From Larix kaempferi (Eukaryota; Streptophyta; Pinopsida; Pinales; Pinaceae): a stretch of 64,000 bases of DNA. Below are positions 42,787 through 54,600 of this stretch, piece after piece. The position numbers were made by a program, and so were the translations under genes. The stretch covers positions 18,027,501 to 18,091,500 of the forward strand of contig BSBM01000307.1 in the NCBI GenBank assembly GCA_027924585.1. Direction: 5' to 3'. Position 1 is the first letter of the stretch, and each line of letters begins with the position of its first letter. Below the pieces are notes generated by a model. That model had not been told where the DNA came from, made no database searches, and worked only from the letters and a program-made list of their open reading frames with translations.

Positions 42787-44139
42787 GTGACTTTTGCATA
42801 CCGAGTACTTCCTTTTGGGTTGTGCAATGCACCAGCTACATTTCAGAGAGCAGTGATTGGAATCTTTTCAGAAATGGTGAATGATTGCATGGAAATTTTT
42901 ATGGATGACTTTACTCCATATGGTGATAGTTATGAAGAAGCACTGAAGAACTTAGAAAAGGTCTTGAAATGTTGTGAACAAAGCCATCTCTCTTTGAGCA
43001 CTAAAAAGTGCCACATGATGATGAGTGAGGGAATAGTGCTAGGGCACTTCATCTCTTCTGATGGTATCCAGGTAGATCCATCCAAAATCAAGGTAATTGA
43101 AAACATACCAACTCCTGGAACTCACAAGGATGTACGTAGATTTTTGGGGCATGCCGGTTATTACAGAAGATTCATAGAAAACTTTTCCAAACTAGCTTCT
43201 CCTTTGTTCACTCTGTTGATGAAGGATGCACAGTTCATATGGAATGATGCATGCCAAACAACGTTTACTGAGCTAAAGAAAAGGCTATCTACAACACCCA
43301 TCTTACAAGGACCCAATCGGGCTCTTCCTTTTCACATTTATTCAGATGCTTCAGGTATTGCCATTGGAGCAGTTTTTGGACAGCAAGAAGGTAATGCTCC
43401 TTATGCTATTTACTACATTAGTAAAAATTTGTCTCCTGCTGAACTGAATTATACTGTCACAGAGAAGGAATTTCTTGCCATTGTTTATTCCATCAATAAA
43501 TTTAGACATTATATTACTGGATATTCTACTTTTGTGCATACTGATCATTTTGCTATCAAGTACTTAATGAATAAACCTATCACGAATGCTAGAGTTACTA
43601 GATGGGTGTTATTGTTACATGAATTTGATATCACAATTATTGATAGACCAGGAAAGGAAAGTGTTGTTGCAGATTTTTTATCTCAACTTACTAACAGTGA
43701 TGACAATTTACCAGTCGAAGATTCCTTCCCTGTCGAACATTTGTTTGCAGTCTCAGCTCATTCCCCATGGTATGCAGATATTGCTAACTTTTTGGCTGCA
43801 GGTAAGCTCCCCGCACATCTGTCAAAGAGAGAAAAAAGGAAGATCATACAACAGAGTGCTAGGTACTGTTGGATTGATGGCCATCTTTTCTACGCAAGAC
43901 TTGATTTAGGGATTAGAAGATGTGTTAGAGAAGATGTTATCTTTAGCATTCTTAAAGCTTTCCATGATGAGCCATGTGGGGGACACTTTGCTGACAAAAG
44001 AACATGTCATAAAATTCTGAGGATGGGCTATTTATGGCCTACATTATTCAGGGATGCAAAGAAGTATGTTCATGCATGTGATAGCTTCCAAAGAATGGGC
44101 CAACCCAATAGATTAGATGAGATTCCTTTGCAGCCATAG
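42787..44139 (+). pseudogene. Element E RT C-half, RNase H and integrase zinc region
   Basis: This 450-codon open frame is the longest intact coding piece in the window. It holds VLPFGLCNAPATFQRAV and EIFMDDFTPYGDS (the FxDD catalytic box intact). It continues with KCHMMMSEGIVLGHFISSDG and RRFLGHAGYYRRFIENFSKL, then RNase H from PFHIYSDASGIAIGAV to VVADFLSQL with its Asp residues. The integrase H2C2 finger follows (GGHFADKRTCHKIL ... HACDSFQRMG). In that finger the last Cys (CDSCQ in relatives) is Phe. Only a stop at 44137 separates it from the integrase core. Confidence 0.92.
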
Positions 44140-44142
44140 CTT

Positions 44143-45111
44143 GTGGTTGAACCATTTGATAGGTGGGCTCTAGATTTTGTAGGGCCTATCAACCCTCCTT
44201 CAAAGCAGCAAGTTCATTTCTTGGTTTGCACATATTACATTACCAAATGGGTAGAAGCTGTATCCTTGGTTAAGGCCAATGATCAGGCTATGAATGATTT
44301 CCTATATGAAGAGATTTTTACTCGGTTTGGAGTACCTAAGGAAATCATTACAGACGATGGAACACAATTTTTGTCTCACAAGCTGGAAGCACTGTTACAG
44401 AAATTCCATATTCAGCACAGAATAACCTCACCATATCATCCACAGGCCAATGGCCAAGTGGAGAGAACAAACAAGGTTATCGAGGCTATTCTGACAAAAA
44501 TAGTGAAGAGCCATCGTAAAGATTGGGCTGAAAGGCTTCCAGAGGCACTATGGGCCTATCGTACCACTTGGCGCAACACCACTGGTTTTTCCCCATATGA
44601 GTTAGTTTATGGAAAGAATGTTGTTTTTCCAATTGAATTTGAAATCAAAACCTTGAAAATAGCTGTGGAAGCAAACCTGGGTTTATCAGAGGCATAGAGG
44701 AACCGACTGAATCAACTCAGTGAATTAGATGAGAAGCACACAGCTGCAGTACATCATAAAGCTTTAATCCAACAACAGCGCTCTAAATGGCATGACAGAT
44801 TTATAAAAAAAAGGGTCTTCCAAGAGGGAGACTAGGCTCTATTATATGATTCACGGTTCAAGAAGGATTTCAAAGGCAAGCTACGCACTCGTTGGTTGGG
44901 ACCCTATCAAATAGAGCAGGTATTTGACAATGGAACAGTCCGGCTAATCACCATTGATGAGAACAAGACACCATTATTCGCAAATGGTCATCAGCTGCGA
45001 CTGTATCACAAGCCGATCTCAAGGGATGCTTTTATTTCACATGTTGCAGTTGATCCAGAGTATCAGTTAATGTCAGGGCAGGGATCTTTCTCAAACACTG
45101 TGAATTCCTAA
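44143..45111 (+). pseudogene. Element E integrase core and C-terminus
   Basis: Frame 44143-44697 reads FDRWALDFVGPINPPSKQQV (first Asp), EIITDDGTQFLSHKLEALLQ (second Asp) and SPYHPQANGQVERTNKVIEA (Glu), so the D,D-35-E triad is complete. The tail block GFSPYELVYGKNVVFPIEFE follows. After a stop at 44695, the C-terminal GPYQIEQVFDNGTVRL domain (44896-45111) continues with one more stop near 44835. It inserts the cDNA. It has no chromodomain, as expected for the Athila/Tat group. Confidence 0.9.
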
Positions 45112-45410
45112 AAGCTGCAATTTCCACACATATTTTTGTACATAAATAATTGGTTTTTCTTTCATTCTGTATTTTATCTATTTTCATTTTTTTCTGCACT
45201 TGATCGGTTTGTTTTGAAGAATTGTGTGCAAGAACTAATTGGAGGAGCATTAGTCGTGACTGGGCTAGATGATTGCAGACACCCCACATTGTTTCTTGAT
45301 TTAATAAAGCTCTTTGAAAAATATGGATGTTTTGTAGTCTCCTACAGCCAGCTAAGATTTACATGTTACTTCATTCTGACATAACTGCGATTCCTTGCCT
45401 TGCTCATTTT
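45112..45410 (+). other. Post-pol spacer of element E
   Basis: It is non-coding. A short frame starting at 45136 shows no domain. Confidence 0.5.
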
Positions 45411-45417
45411 TCCAAAT

Positions 45418-45745
45418 TCCATAGCTGTGACTCCGCCATTTTCCCTTTACTTCACTTTTCCGCAGTTGTGACTCCACCACTTTTACCCATTCTACCAAAT
45501 TTTGTAGCTGCGACTCTGCTATATTTGCTTACCTTTCTAAGTTTGGCAACTGCTACTTCGCTATTTTCGTTCATTTTTTTCCCTTTCCAGCAGCTACGAC
45601 TCCGCCACTTTTTCCCATTCTTCCAAATTCCGCAGCTGCTACTCCGCTATTTTCGTTCATTTTTTTTCCCTTTCCAGCAGCTGCGACTCCACCATTTTTG
45701 CTTATTTTGCTAAGCCTAGCAGTTGTGACTCCGCCAATTTGTCTG
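45418..45745 (+). repeat. Eight-unit degenerate tandem repeat after pol in element E
   Basis: The motif GCAGCTGCGACTCCGCCA and variants recur at about 41-47 bp (near 45422, 45462, 45503, 45546, 45590, 45631, 45678 and 45719), followed each time by a T/C-rich stretch. CAGCTG itself is palindromic. Confidence 0.75.
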
Positions 45746-46254
45746 CTCTCTGATTGATGATGCCAATAATGATTCAATCAGGCGTCAGTCTCAGTTGTTT
45801 GCTTCATCAGTCCAATTGCAGTCCTCCTCGAAGGAAACTATCGGGATATTTTGTTACCTGTAAGCTCAGGTGGCGTGGCCACATCACTTCGGCACATGCG
45901 TATTTATGCTTATTCTTAATGACAGAGATGATGAAGGAGGGCAATGATGGTTGGCGCACCATGATGATTAACTCACAGATGGATGCATAACGTGGAGGTA
46001 CGGGTTCTAACTATAATCATGATTAGGCATTTATTGACGTCGCAAATAATAATGGTTATGTTTGTCATTTCTCCTCGCCATTCCTCCCTTCCATTCATCT
46101 CGGCGAAATCACATTTAAAACAACTGCTCATACTCCTGATCATTACTTTCATACTATCTCACTCGTGTGATAATCCAGCCATGAATCTTACCTCAAAAAT
46201 AATGATTTCACATTTCCAACATGGCTCAATTTAACTCTTGACTATTCGTCAACC

Positions 46255-46940
46255 ATGCCGCATACATACAGTTCGATAAGTTGGAGTTGTGACTGGCACA
46301 TTCGTTACAACTTCTTGCAGAAGCTTAGTAATATGGGCATTCCTGTGAGGTATGAACCTCTAAGAATAGAATCCTTGTACAGAAACAGAGATGTATTTGT
46401 TATTTTTCAAGAAGCAGGATGGACGAATTATTTTCAATGCCTGAGTGGTTTTCATGAGGAAACGACCCTTGAATTTGTTCAAAATTTGACAAACACTCAT
46501 TCAGAGGTTTGAGGAATAAGGGTAGATGTTTTAGAGGTTATTCTGCTGGAGGTAACAGGATTTCCCAGAGTTGGGAAACGCTGGTTTAGTCGAAAATGTT
46601 GTCATTCGACTATAGTTGAAGACTTTCTTGCAGCTGGAGAAACTGTCTGACCATTGTGCAGGGGAACGATCTTGGAAACTCTTCCACATCCGTGGGACCA
46701 AGTTGCAATATGTTTGAAAAAATACATTACTTGTGAGGGAGGTATAGTGTTGTTTATATCAATGAATTCTTACTTCTATCACATTTACAACACAGCCGAC
46801 TGATAAACATGCCGTACTTTCTTTTTCAATCATTGCAATGCATGTCTTACTATGTTAAAGGTGCACAACACCCCTTAGAATCCCTCACAAATCATGGGCT
46901 CATTAAATTGCTAATCTTACGAGCCCTTGCACAGCATAAT
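46255..46940 (+). pseudogene. Element E extra ORF downstream of pol
   Basis: The first frame (46255-46512, 85 codons) starts MPHTYSSISWSCDWHIRYNF and includes LYRNRDVFVIFQEAGWTNYF. After a stop the same sense continues with VDVLEVILLEVTGFPRVGKR and WFSRKC, then LETLPHPWDQVAICLKKYIT. The 'E-TGFP--GKRWF' block resembles a domain in the extra ORFs of Athila/Tat-like and other plant Ty3/gypsy elements; the role of those proteins is not established. No signal peptide or membrane anchor typical of an envelope protein is visible. Several stops make it non-functional. Confidence 0.55.
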
Positions 46941-47755
46941 TTTGCATGGGATCAATTTCTATACCAGCCAAACCTCCCCTCGTGAACTGTCTTTAAAAAT
47001 AATGCATGAAGACTCGAGTTCCTCAGATTTAGTTGGGGGGAGGGAAGTTGGGACACTTGAAGTTCGACCAAAGTATGTAGAGGAGATAGAAATAGAGGAG
47101 GATGAAATGGGGGCAGCCAAAACTGAAATGGAAAATGAAAATTATCAAGTAGAGGCAGTATCAAAAAATGAACAAGCAGTCCCAAATGTAGAATCTTCTC
47201 CCACAATCATAAGAACTCTAAATCAAAAGGAAGGAGTTGGATCTATTTCTAAGGAAATAGGATTTTCCTTGCCTCAGAGCAGAAAGGGAGGGCCGATGAA
47301 TATGTGTCAGTCATCTAGCGCAGTGAAAAAGAAGAAAATCGAAATTATTACTACAGTAGAAGCAGGTCATCTGGTTAGAATAGATAGCGGGACTCCTACT
47401 CTTTCTCAACCACCTAATGACACACAAGAACCTGTTGTAGAAAAACCTCAATAAGATAATCTTCTATTTGAAAATGAGTTGCTAAAGGAGGAGGTGCAAT
47501 ATCTTCGGGCAGAACTAGAAAAATGAAAAGAGATATGCAGGGAACAGGAAAAGAAGTATGTGGATGCAAGGGTGGAAGCTACAGATCAATTGAAGACTTT
47601 ACTATCTATTCGGGGAATTGGAGTACAACAAGAGATAATATGTCCAGAATGTGGAGATATTTTTAATCTGGCGGGGCTTAAAGTTACAATGGTAGACTTA
47701 GCAGTTCAGGGACCTGCAGGAGCAAGGTAGTCAGAGAAGTTATTTTCAAGCTCAA
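46941..47755 (+). pseudogene. Element E extra ORF, acidic and coiled-coil part
   Basis: The frame 46927-47454 continues with an acidic, Glu-rich segment (VEEIEIEEDEMGAAKTEMEN), followed by Pro/Thr-rich codons and a TAA at 47452. Beyond it the sense codons read LLFENELLKEEVQYLRAELE, a leucine/glutamate heptad pattern suggesting a coiled coil, and then a CPECGDIF cysteine pair near 47640. It probably belongs to the same ORF as the preceding entry. The function is unknown. Confidence 0.5.
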
Positions 47756-48018
47756 CCTTATTGTTTGAAGGCATCAAGTCAATTCAGCAGACTAAAATCA
47801 TCAGGAAAAAGGACGCTATCACACAAGAACCAGCTGCCTTAATTTTTTTTTTGAAAATATAATTTAGATTGAAGCTGCTAAGGACAGGAGGGTGTTGTCA
47901 CACAAGAACCAGTATTCCCAATGATTGATTGAAAACTTTCTCAACTGGCATAATATGAACATGGGTCAGTCTCAGAATCAAACTAGTCATTTGTTGCATG
48001 AGGACATGGAAACAAATA

Positions 48019-48030
48019 GTTGGGGGGAGA
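48019..48030 (+). other. Polypurine tract of element E
   Basis: AGTTGGGGGGAGA directly precedes TGTTGGGCCC of the 3' LTR. Confidence 0.88.
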
Positions 48031-49521
48031 TGTTGGGCCCTGGAAATGCCCCTTTTTAACCATACCTATTTCATCATTTGGCCAAATTTTACTTTACTTT
48101 CGTAAACCATATACACTCCTTTTCTGTATCAATCAGCAATCCTGACAAGGTATAAATCATTATTGTTTCATTTAATTATGCCTAAGATAATTATGGTTAT
48201 GAATCTTGACCTTTGATTTATGCTAACATTTGTGAGTTCATTTAGCCGAAATCTAAGCACAAGTGTATCAGCCAAGTAGCACCAGTTGTTACTCTTCGAA
48301 GCCTGATTCCTCATACTGCAAAAGACAACGCATCCTCCACGTGAGTTGTAACAGATCCTCACTGTACCAAATCCTCACTGTATCAGATTTTCACTGTAAC
48401 AGATTCCACTGAAATAGGACCTAGCTGCGACAGACAGGATGCATTCCAGTTGCTGAGTCTGTTGATCCATTAATTGTTAGAGCAACAAAATCCTTCATGA
48501 TTAACAGCCTTGTTTAATATGGCTATAACAGTTAGCTGTAACTCCGCAGCATGAAGATCATAGATATTCATTGGTGCACGAATATAGTGAATCTGAAACT
48601 GTATCCTCCAGATATAAATTCCAGAAGGCTCTCGTGGCCTTGGGTTGGACAATTGCTATTTTGCATAAGCTGTAACAGAGCACTGAGACTATCAATTTCC
48701 ATCATTAATATAACAACAGAGTTCTTCACTTCTGTGTTTTAATTTGTTGTAATCTTCGGCATATTTGTTAGAAGGCCAGGGACTGCCTGCTCACAGAGAT
48801 AACCGATTTAAGTAGGTAGATTAATTTAGTTTCCTTTCTGTCGTGTGGTGTGGAATTATTGCAGATGTTACTGTTAGCTGTAGTAGAGATTAACTTTCCT
48901 TTCGGTAGCATGATTGCATCTTGAATAGCTGTAACAGAGTGGTGTGACATTCGATTGTGTAGGTTAATTTAGTTTTATGCATGTGTGCTCGAATCAGCTG
49001 TAACAGCCAAGCTCAGTTCCAATATTTTCCATTTTTTTATGCTTTCAAGGATTTCCAGTAATTATCAGTTAGAGTTCAAGCTTATGTTTAGATTCTGTTT
49101 GTTGTTGTATCTTCAATTGGTTTATTAGAATTGGTAGAGTGTGGTTGAGTAACAGTAGCTACTAGATGGATCATTTTGGTAAAGATTGAATAGCGTAGTT
49201 TGATAATTATAGGATTTAACTTCTTGTAAAAGTAATCTAGTTTATTTCTCTTCCTAAATTTATAATTGCTGGGTGATTTCTATAGGAAGGTAGTTCAATC
49301 AATTCCTAGATGTGTGAATTAGCTTAGTCTGCTTTCTGGAGTGAGTTTGGCTGGATAGACTGGTAGGATCATTAATTACATTTAGTAAATCAACTGCTTG
49401 ACATGTTTATGCACAAACTATGCTTATTACCATTGAAATAATAGACTTCCTTGGGTTTGACAATTTATATTGATCATCCTGTGTGTTAGTTTTAATTAAT
49501 TGACATATAGGGTGACCAACA
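48031..49521 (+). mobile_element. Element E 3' LTR
   Basis: It is 1491 bp, the same length as the 5' LTR, and ends GGTGACCAACA. Scattered transitions separate the two copies, so E is clearly older than C. Confidence 0.93.
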
Positions 49522-51943
49522 ACGACCCTAGTACCCTGTCTCTCTAAATGAAGAAGAAAAATGGCACATAGATGATCAAGTTCAACTCCACCTCTATGTT
49601 CACATATTTTATGTTTTATTTCAGATGTTTTAGAGGCCATGATTTGATATTTTTGCAAAATATCCTATTTCTTTGTGTCTATGATAGAATATAAGGGCCG
49701 TGGGATATGAGAGGTCATGTTGTACTTGTAATACCTCCATTTTCTCCCTTATAGCAGATTGGCCTTATATGTAAATATTGTGCATATGTATGATTCCTAG
49801 CGTGGAGCTCAAGGCCAAGGCCCCGCTAGTGAATGCTTAGCCTTGAAGAGGCCGGTATTTTATATTGTGCTAACCATGTGCTAGTGAGCCATGGAAATTG
49901 TAAAAGCATGTAATAACTATAATGCAAATAAAATACCAAGGGGCTCGCTATGGATGCAAATAATAAGAGGGGGCCATGTGTATCCACTAGGGAGAGGTAA
50001 GTGGGTTGGGGGATTGAACCCTATGTTGCCATGTGTCACTTTGTGAACTCCCTTTGACTTCCCTACTGTCATTAATTTATGTTGTAAGAAAAGTACTCCA
50101 AAAATCATTCCATGAATTAGATTGAGTATGGGAAACCCAGAATTTGTATGGGTGGGTGTGGGCACTGTTTACTTAACCCAAAAGTCACTCCACCTCATGG
50201 GAATTCATATACCATCCTCCCCATTCCATTGTGGATCCATCAGACTATAATTCTGTGTAGAGAATGCATGCCTAGCAAGAGAAAAACCAGAAATCGCAAC
50301 TTGTAAAGAAGCTACGTTTTGGGGTGCCAAAACAACCCATAAATTCATGGAGGATTTAAAATCCGTTGGGGAATCCATATATATGAACTTCAAGGCAATT
50401 TTGAGACTGTGAAGAGCCCTGAAATCCATGGGCGAACCATGTTTTAGAATCCCAAAAGTGGAAATTCATGAATGAGATTCACGTGGGAAGATTTGGGGAA
50501 AAATCCAAGAGTGGATTGAAGTGGGAGAGAGATCAGAGAGTTGGATTCCATAGTGGAACCAGTCAAGGCTCAAATAACCATTTGGTTTAGAAGTTAGGAC
50601 AAGCCATACCTTCCCAGGTCAGTGCTGAGGGAAGGGACGCCTGAGGGACTGTGTAGCAGAGAAGGGGACCTTACTCAGGATGGGTGTGGAGGTGATGGGG
50701 GTGCCTGGGATGTCTGAAGACAAGGAGATATTCATGTAGCTTTGTGGTTGAGATCAATGAGTTAGTGAACTCCTTCCCTGCCTCCCCACTTGCTTGACAG
50801 AGTCAACTATATGTTGGTTTAGCTTGAGTGATGGAGCTCATGGCTGTGAGTGAGCCTGTGTAGTCTCCTTAGTGGATACATAGCCCCAGCTCGGGGGTGG
50901 TCTCTGAGTGCTGAAAGAATATAGTTTGGGAAGAGACTTATGGTTGGGTTGGAACGTTGCGGTCCATAGCCGGTTTCCGGGTGAATTCACTTGGACAAGA
51001 TAAGTGCTTATTATGCTATTCATTATGCTTCATTCACGTGTTATGAATGGTTGTTTAATATGTCTAATTGCATGGATTGGAATAGCTATGTTATTGAAAT
51101 CGATGCTTGTGAATTATGTTGTTAATATGCTTATGCATTATTCTATTATGCCTGTGTTGGAATGCCGTTAATGCATTCTATGTGTGCAATATTCAGAGTT
51201 ATTTCCACTGTGTATGTTTATCATGTATTTGCACATACATTTGTTTGTTAAGAATTTTATAATATGGCATTGTGGAGAAAATTAGTACCCCTGTTGCACT
51301 CATGTCCCCTTCGGGAGTCGGATCAACGAGAGGGGGACGTGAAAGTACTTTTCTAGGTTTCTGTTTATCTATAAAAGACAAAGACCAAAAGATACTCAGT
51401 AAATTTCATTTTTACGTCGATAAGTGTTTCAATCTATCATTTTGGGCTTCGAATAGCGGATCAACAAGATTAACCACAATCAGACAAGTGTATAGCTTGG
51501 ATTAAAAGGATGGTTATCGTATTTGATTATGGTTAAAATTTAAGCATTAGTCTACGTAATTAATCACCTTAACTAATAATGTCTATTAACAATCCACGCA
51601 AGAGACCACAATAACAAACTTCGTAATGTTGGCTGCGGTAACCAACATTGCGAGCAATGCTTCATGTAGTTTGTTACTCTACGAGGCGGCCAGTAGAGGG
51701 TGCATGACATAAGAGTTAGAACATAGCAGCTTTTGGAGTTTCAAATATCAATCTCCCAAAAGTGCATTCAGTTTTACCATTGAGAGCGACTTCGAAATCC
51801 CCAGTGCGAACGAACCAGCCCATCCGACTACCAAAGGTTGACTGTGAACGAACCAACCTAACTGTGTGCGAACGATCCAGCCTGACTGTGTGTGAATGAT
51901 CCAAGTATTTGCTGCTTTCCATTACTGTGTATTTACTAGCACA
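49522..51943. other. No gene recognised; one possible LTR edge and a short repeat
   Basis: TGTAATACCTCC at 49727 has the look of a Ty3/gypsy LTR start, but no partner was found. At about 51800-51900 a 25-30-bp unit with GAACGAACCA and GAACGATCCAGCC recurs three times. The frames here are short and without motifs. Confidence 0.4.
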
Positions 51944-52065
51944 CCATATTAATAATTAATATGGATTATATATGTCGATCGACGTATATCAACCATTGCC
52001 ACACATTTAAATGTGGTTGATATACGTCGATCAGCGTATATAAGCCATATTAATTATTAATATGG
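51944..52065. repeat. 122-bp near-perfect inverted repeat
   Basis: The arms start and end with CCATATTAATAATTAATATGG and its complement. They continue with GTCGATCGACGTATATCAACC against GGTTGATATACGTCGATC, closing near ACATTTAAATG. Only a few mismatches and one small indel interrupt about 58 bp of pairing. It could be a foldback element or a cruciform-prone remnant. Confidence 0.85.
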
Positions 52066-52189
52066 CTTGCTAGTTGACGGTCGGCCTGTTGGTTAGGTTT
52101 GGTGAATTATTATTAAAAACAATAATATGGCCACACAATTAATAATATTATAATTAAGTAATAATAAATATAATAATTAAATATAACGA

Positions 52190-54595
52190 TTATTGTTGAT
52201 CATGGTTGTATATGGTTGACTCTTGTTAACCATGACTGACAAATCTTGACTTTGGTTGACCATTGTTGACAATAGTTTAACATTGTTGACTTTGGTCGAC
52301 CATGGTTGACTATCATTGACTTTGGCTAACCATGGTTGACTTTGGTTGTGGGAAACCATGAAAAAATAGAGTGAAAAATGGTCAACCATAATCAACCATG
52401 GTTAACCAAAAGCAACCATGGTCAACTAAAGTCAACCATAGTAACCCAAATTTAGCCATGGTCAACCAAAGTCAAATGGTCAACCAAAGACAACCATGGT
52501 CAAGTAAAGTCTACCAAAGTCAAGCAAAGTCAGCTATAGTTATAGATGACCATGGCTGGCTTTAGTTGACAATGGTTCACTTTGGTTTACCATGGTTAAC
52601 TTTGGTTGACAAAGTAAACCATGGCCAACAATGGTTGACTTTGTTTTACAATGGTTAACATTGGTTAACTAAGTCAACCATGGCCAACCATGGTCAACTC
52701 TATTTTACAATGGTTAATATTGGTTGAACATGGTTGACTTTGGTTGATCATGGTTGTATATGGTTGACTTTGGTTAACCATGGTTGACTTTGGTTAACTA
52801 TGGTTAACCATGGTGAACTATGGTAGACCATGGTTTATAATTCTTGACATTGGTTGACCATCGTTGAACTTCGTTGACATTAGTTTACCATTGTTGACTG
52901 ATTGGTCATGGTAAACTTTGGTCGTCCATGGTTGACTATCATTGACTTTGGCTAACCATGGTTGACTTTGGTTGTGGTCAACCATGAAAAACCAGAGTGA
53001 ACAATGGTTAAACATAGTCAATCATGTTCAATAAAAGTCAACCATGGTTAACCAAAGTCAACCATAGTGAACACAGTCAACCGAAGTCAACCATAGTAAA
53101 CCATGGTAAACCAATTATTTATAATCGGTTAACCAAAATCAACCATGGTCAACTAAAGTCAACCATAATCAACCAAATTCAACCAAGGTCAACCAAAGAC
53201 AGCCATGGTCAAGTAAATACTACCAAAGTCAAGCAAAGTCAACTATAGTTATAGATGACCATGGGTGGCTTTAGTTGACAATGGTTCACTTTGGTTTACC
53301 ATGGATAACTTTGGTCGACAAAGTCAACCATGTCCAACCATGGTCAACTTTGTTTTACAATGGTTGAATTTTGCTTAACCATGGTTGACTTTGGTTGACC
53401 ATGGTTGACATTGGTTTACCATGGTTAAATTTGGTTGACCATGGTTGACTTATTACCATTGTTAACTTTGACTCACCATGACTGACTATGGATGACTTTG
53501 GCTAACTTTGGTTAACCATGATTGACTTTGGTTGTTCATGTTTGAATTTGGTTGAGAATTGTTGACTTTGGTTTACCATCGTTGGCTATGGTTAACATTG
53601 GCTTACTGTGGTTGACTTTGGTTAACCATTGTTGACATTATTTGACTATGGTTGGCCTTGGTTAACCATGGTTTTCCTTAAATGACCATGGTTGACTTTG
53701 GTTCACAAAGGTTTACATTGGTTGACCGTGGCTGACTTTGGTTGACCAAGCCATGGTTGAGTTTGGTCGAAATTTCATTGACTTTGGTTTACCATGGCTG
53801 ACTTTGGTTGAACATGGGTGACTTTGGTTGACCATGCTTGATTAAGGATGACATTTTGTTAACCATGGTTTACTTTGGTTGACTTTGGTTGACCATGGTT
53901 GACATTTGGTTGACCATTGTTATTCATGGTTGAACATGGTTCACTATGCTTGACCATGGTTATTCACGGTTGAACATGGTTGACTATGGTCGTTCATTAT
54001 TAACTATGGTTGAGTATAGTCAATTATCATTGAGAATGGTCAACCATGGTTATTCATGGTGGACCATGGTTTTCCATGGTCGATTAATGTTGATTATGGT
54101 TGTTTATGGATGAGCATGGTTGTTCATGGTTGACCATGGTTGACTTTTGTTGACTTTGGATGAGTTTGGATGACCTTAGTTGACTATGGTTGACTTTTGT
54201 TGACTTTGGTTGACCTTGGTCGACTATGTCTAGCCACGATAAACTTTCTTTTTCCATAATAAACTATTGCTTGACCGTTGTTTGAGTTTTTACTATGGTT
54301 GACTATGATTAACTATGGTTGACTATGGCAGACTAGGGTTGACTTTATTTTTCCATAATTGGACTTTTAACTTTGGTTGAATTTAGTTGGTTATGGTTTA
54401 CCAACTTTGGATATGGTTGACCATGGTTAACTTTGGTTAAATATGACTTTCCATGATTGAATGTGCCTATGGTTACCCATAGTTGACTATGGTCGACTTT
54501 TGTTAACCATGGTTGACTATGGTTGACTTCATTTGGCCATAACTGACAACTATTCCACCATCGTTGACCATGGTGGAATATGATTGACTATAGAT
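52190..54595. repeat. Array of 10-bp TTGAC units, left part
   Basis: The dominant units are TTGACTTTGG and TTGACCATGG, repeated with much decay. Blocks switch orientation: TTGAC reads forward at about 52190-52380, GTCAA at 52380-52540 and 52990-53240, and forward again to 54595. A higher-order copy of about 0.6-0.7 kb is visible (52304 onward against 52928 onward). TTGAC is also the core of the W-box bound by WRKY factors, but nothing shows that this is used here. Confidence 0.9.
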
Positions 54596-54600
54596 GACTT
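54596..54600. other. Target-site duplication of element C, left copy
   Basis: GACTT equals GACTT at 62185-62189, within the TTGAC array. Confidence 0.92.

Larger units (their letters stand above)
37582..49521 (+). mobile_element. Element E: Athila/Tat-type Ty3/gypsy retrotransposon
   Basis: The 11.9-kb element has 1491-bp LTRs (37582-39072 and 48031-49521), a PBS of the TGGCGCC type typical of Athila/Tat elements, and a clear PPT. Internal order is gag, zinc knuckles, protease, RT, RNase H and integrase, followed by about 2.9 kb with further ORFs. That order and the extra 3' region fit the Athila/Tat group. RT and integrase catalytic residues are mostly intact, but frameshifts and stops break the polyprotein. 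It is the best preserved pol in the window. Confidence 0.92.

Noticed and set aside
49717-51540. Solo LTR starting TGTAATACCTCC
   Set aside because: The start looks right, but no matching end, target duplication or second copy is present in the window, so it is only mentioned in the gap entry.
52177-53248. Frames with repeated VNHGQPKST or MVNQSQPW
   Set aside because: They are translations of the 10-bp TTGAC array, which is open by chance in some phases.
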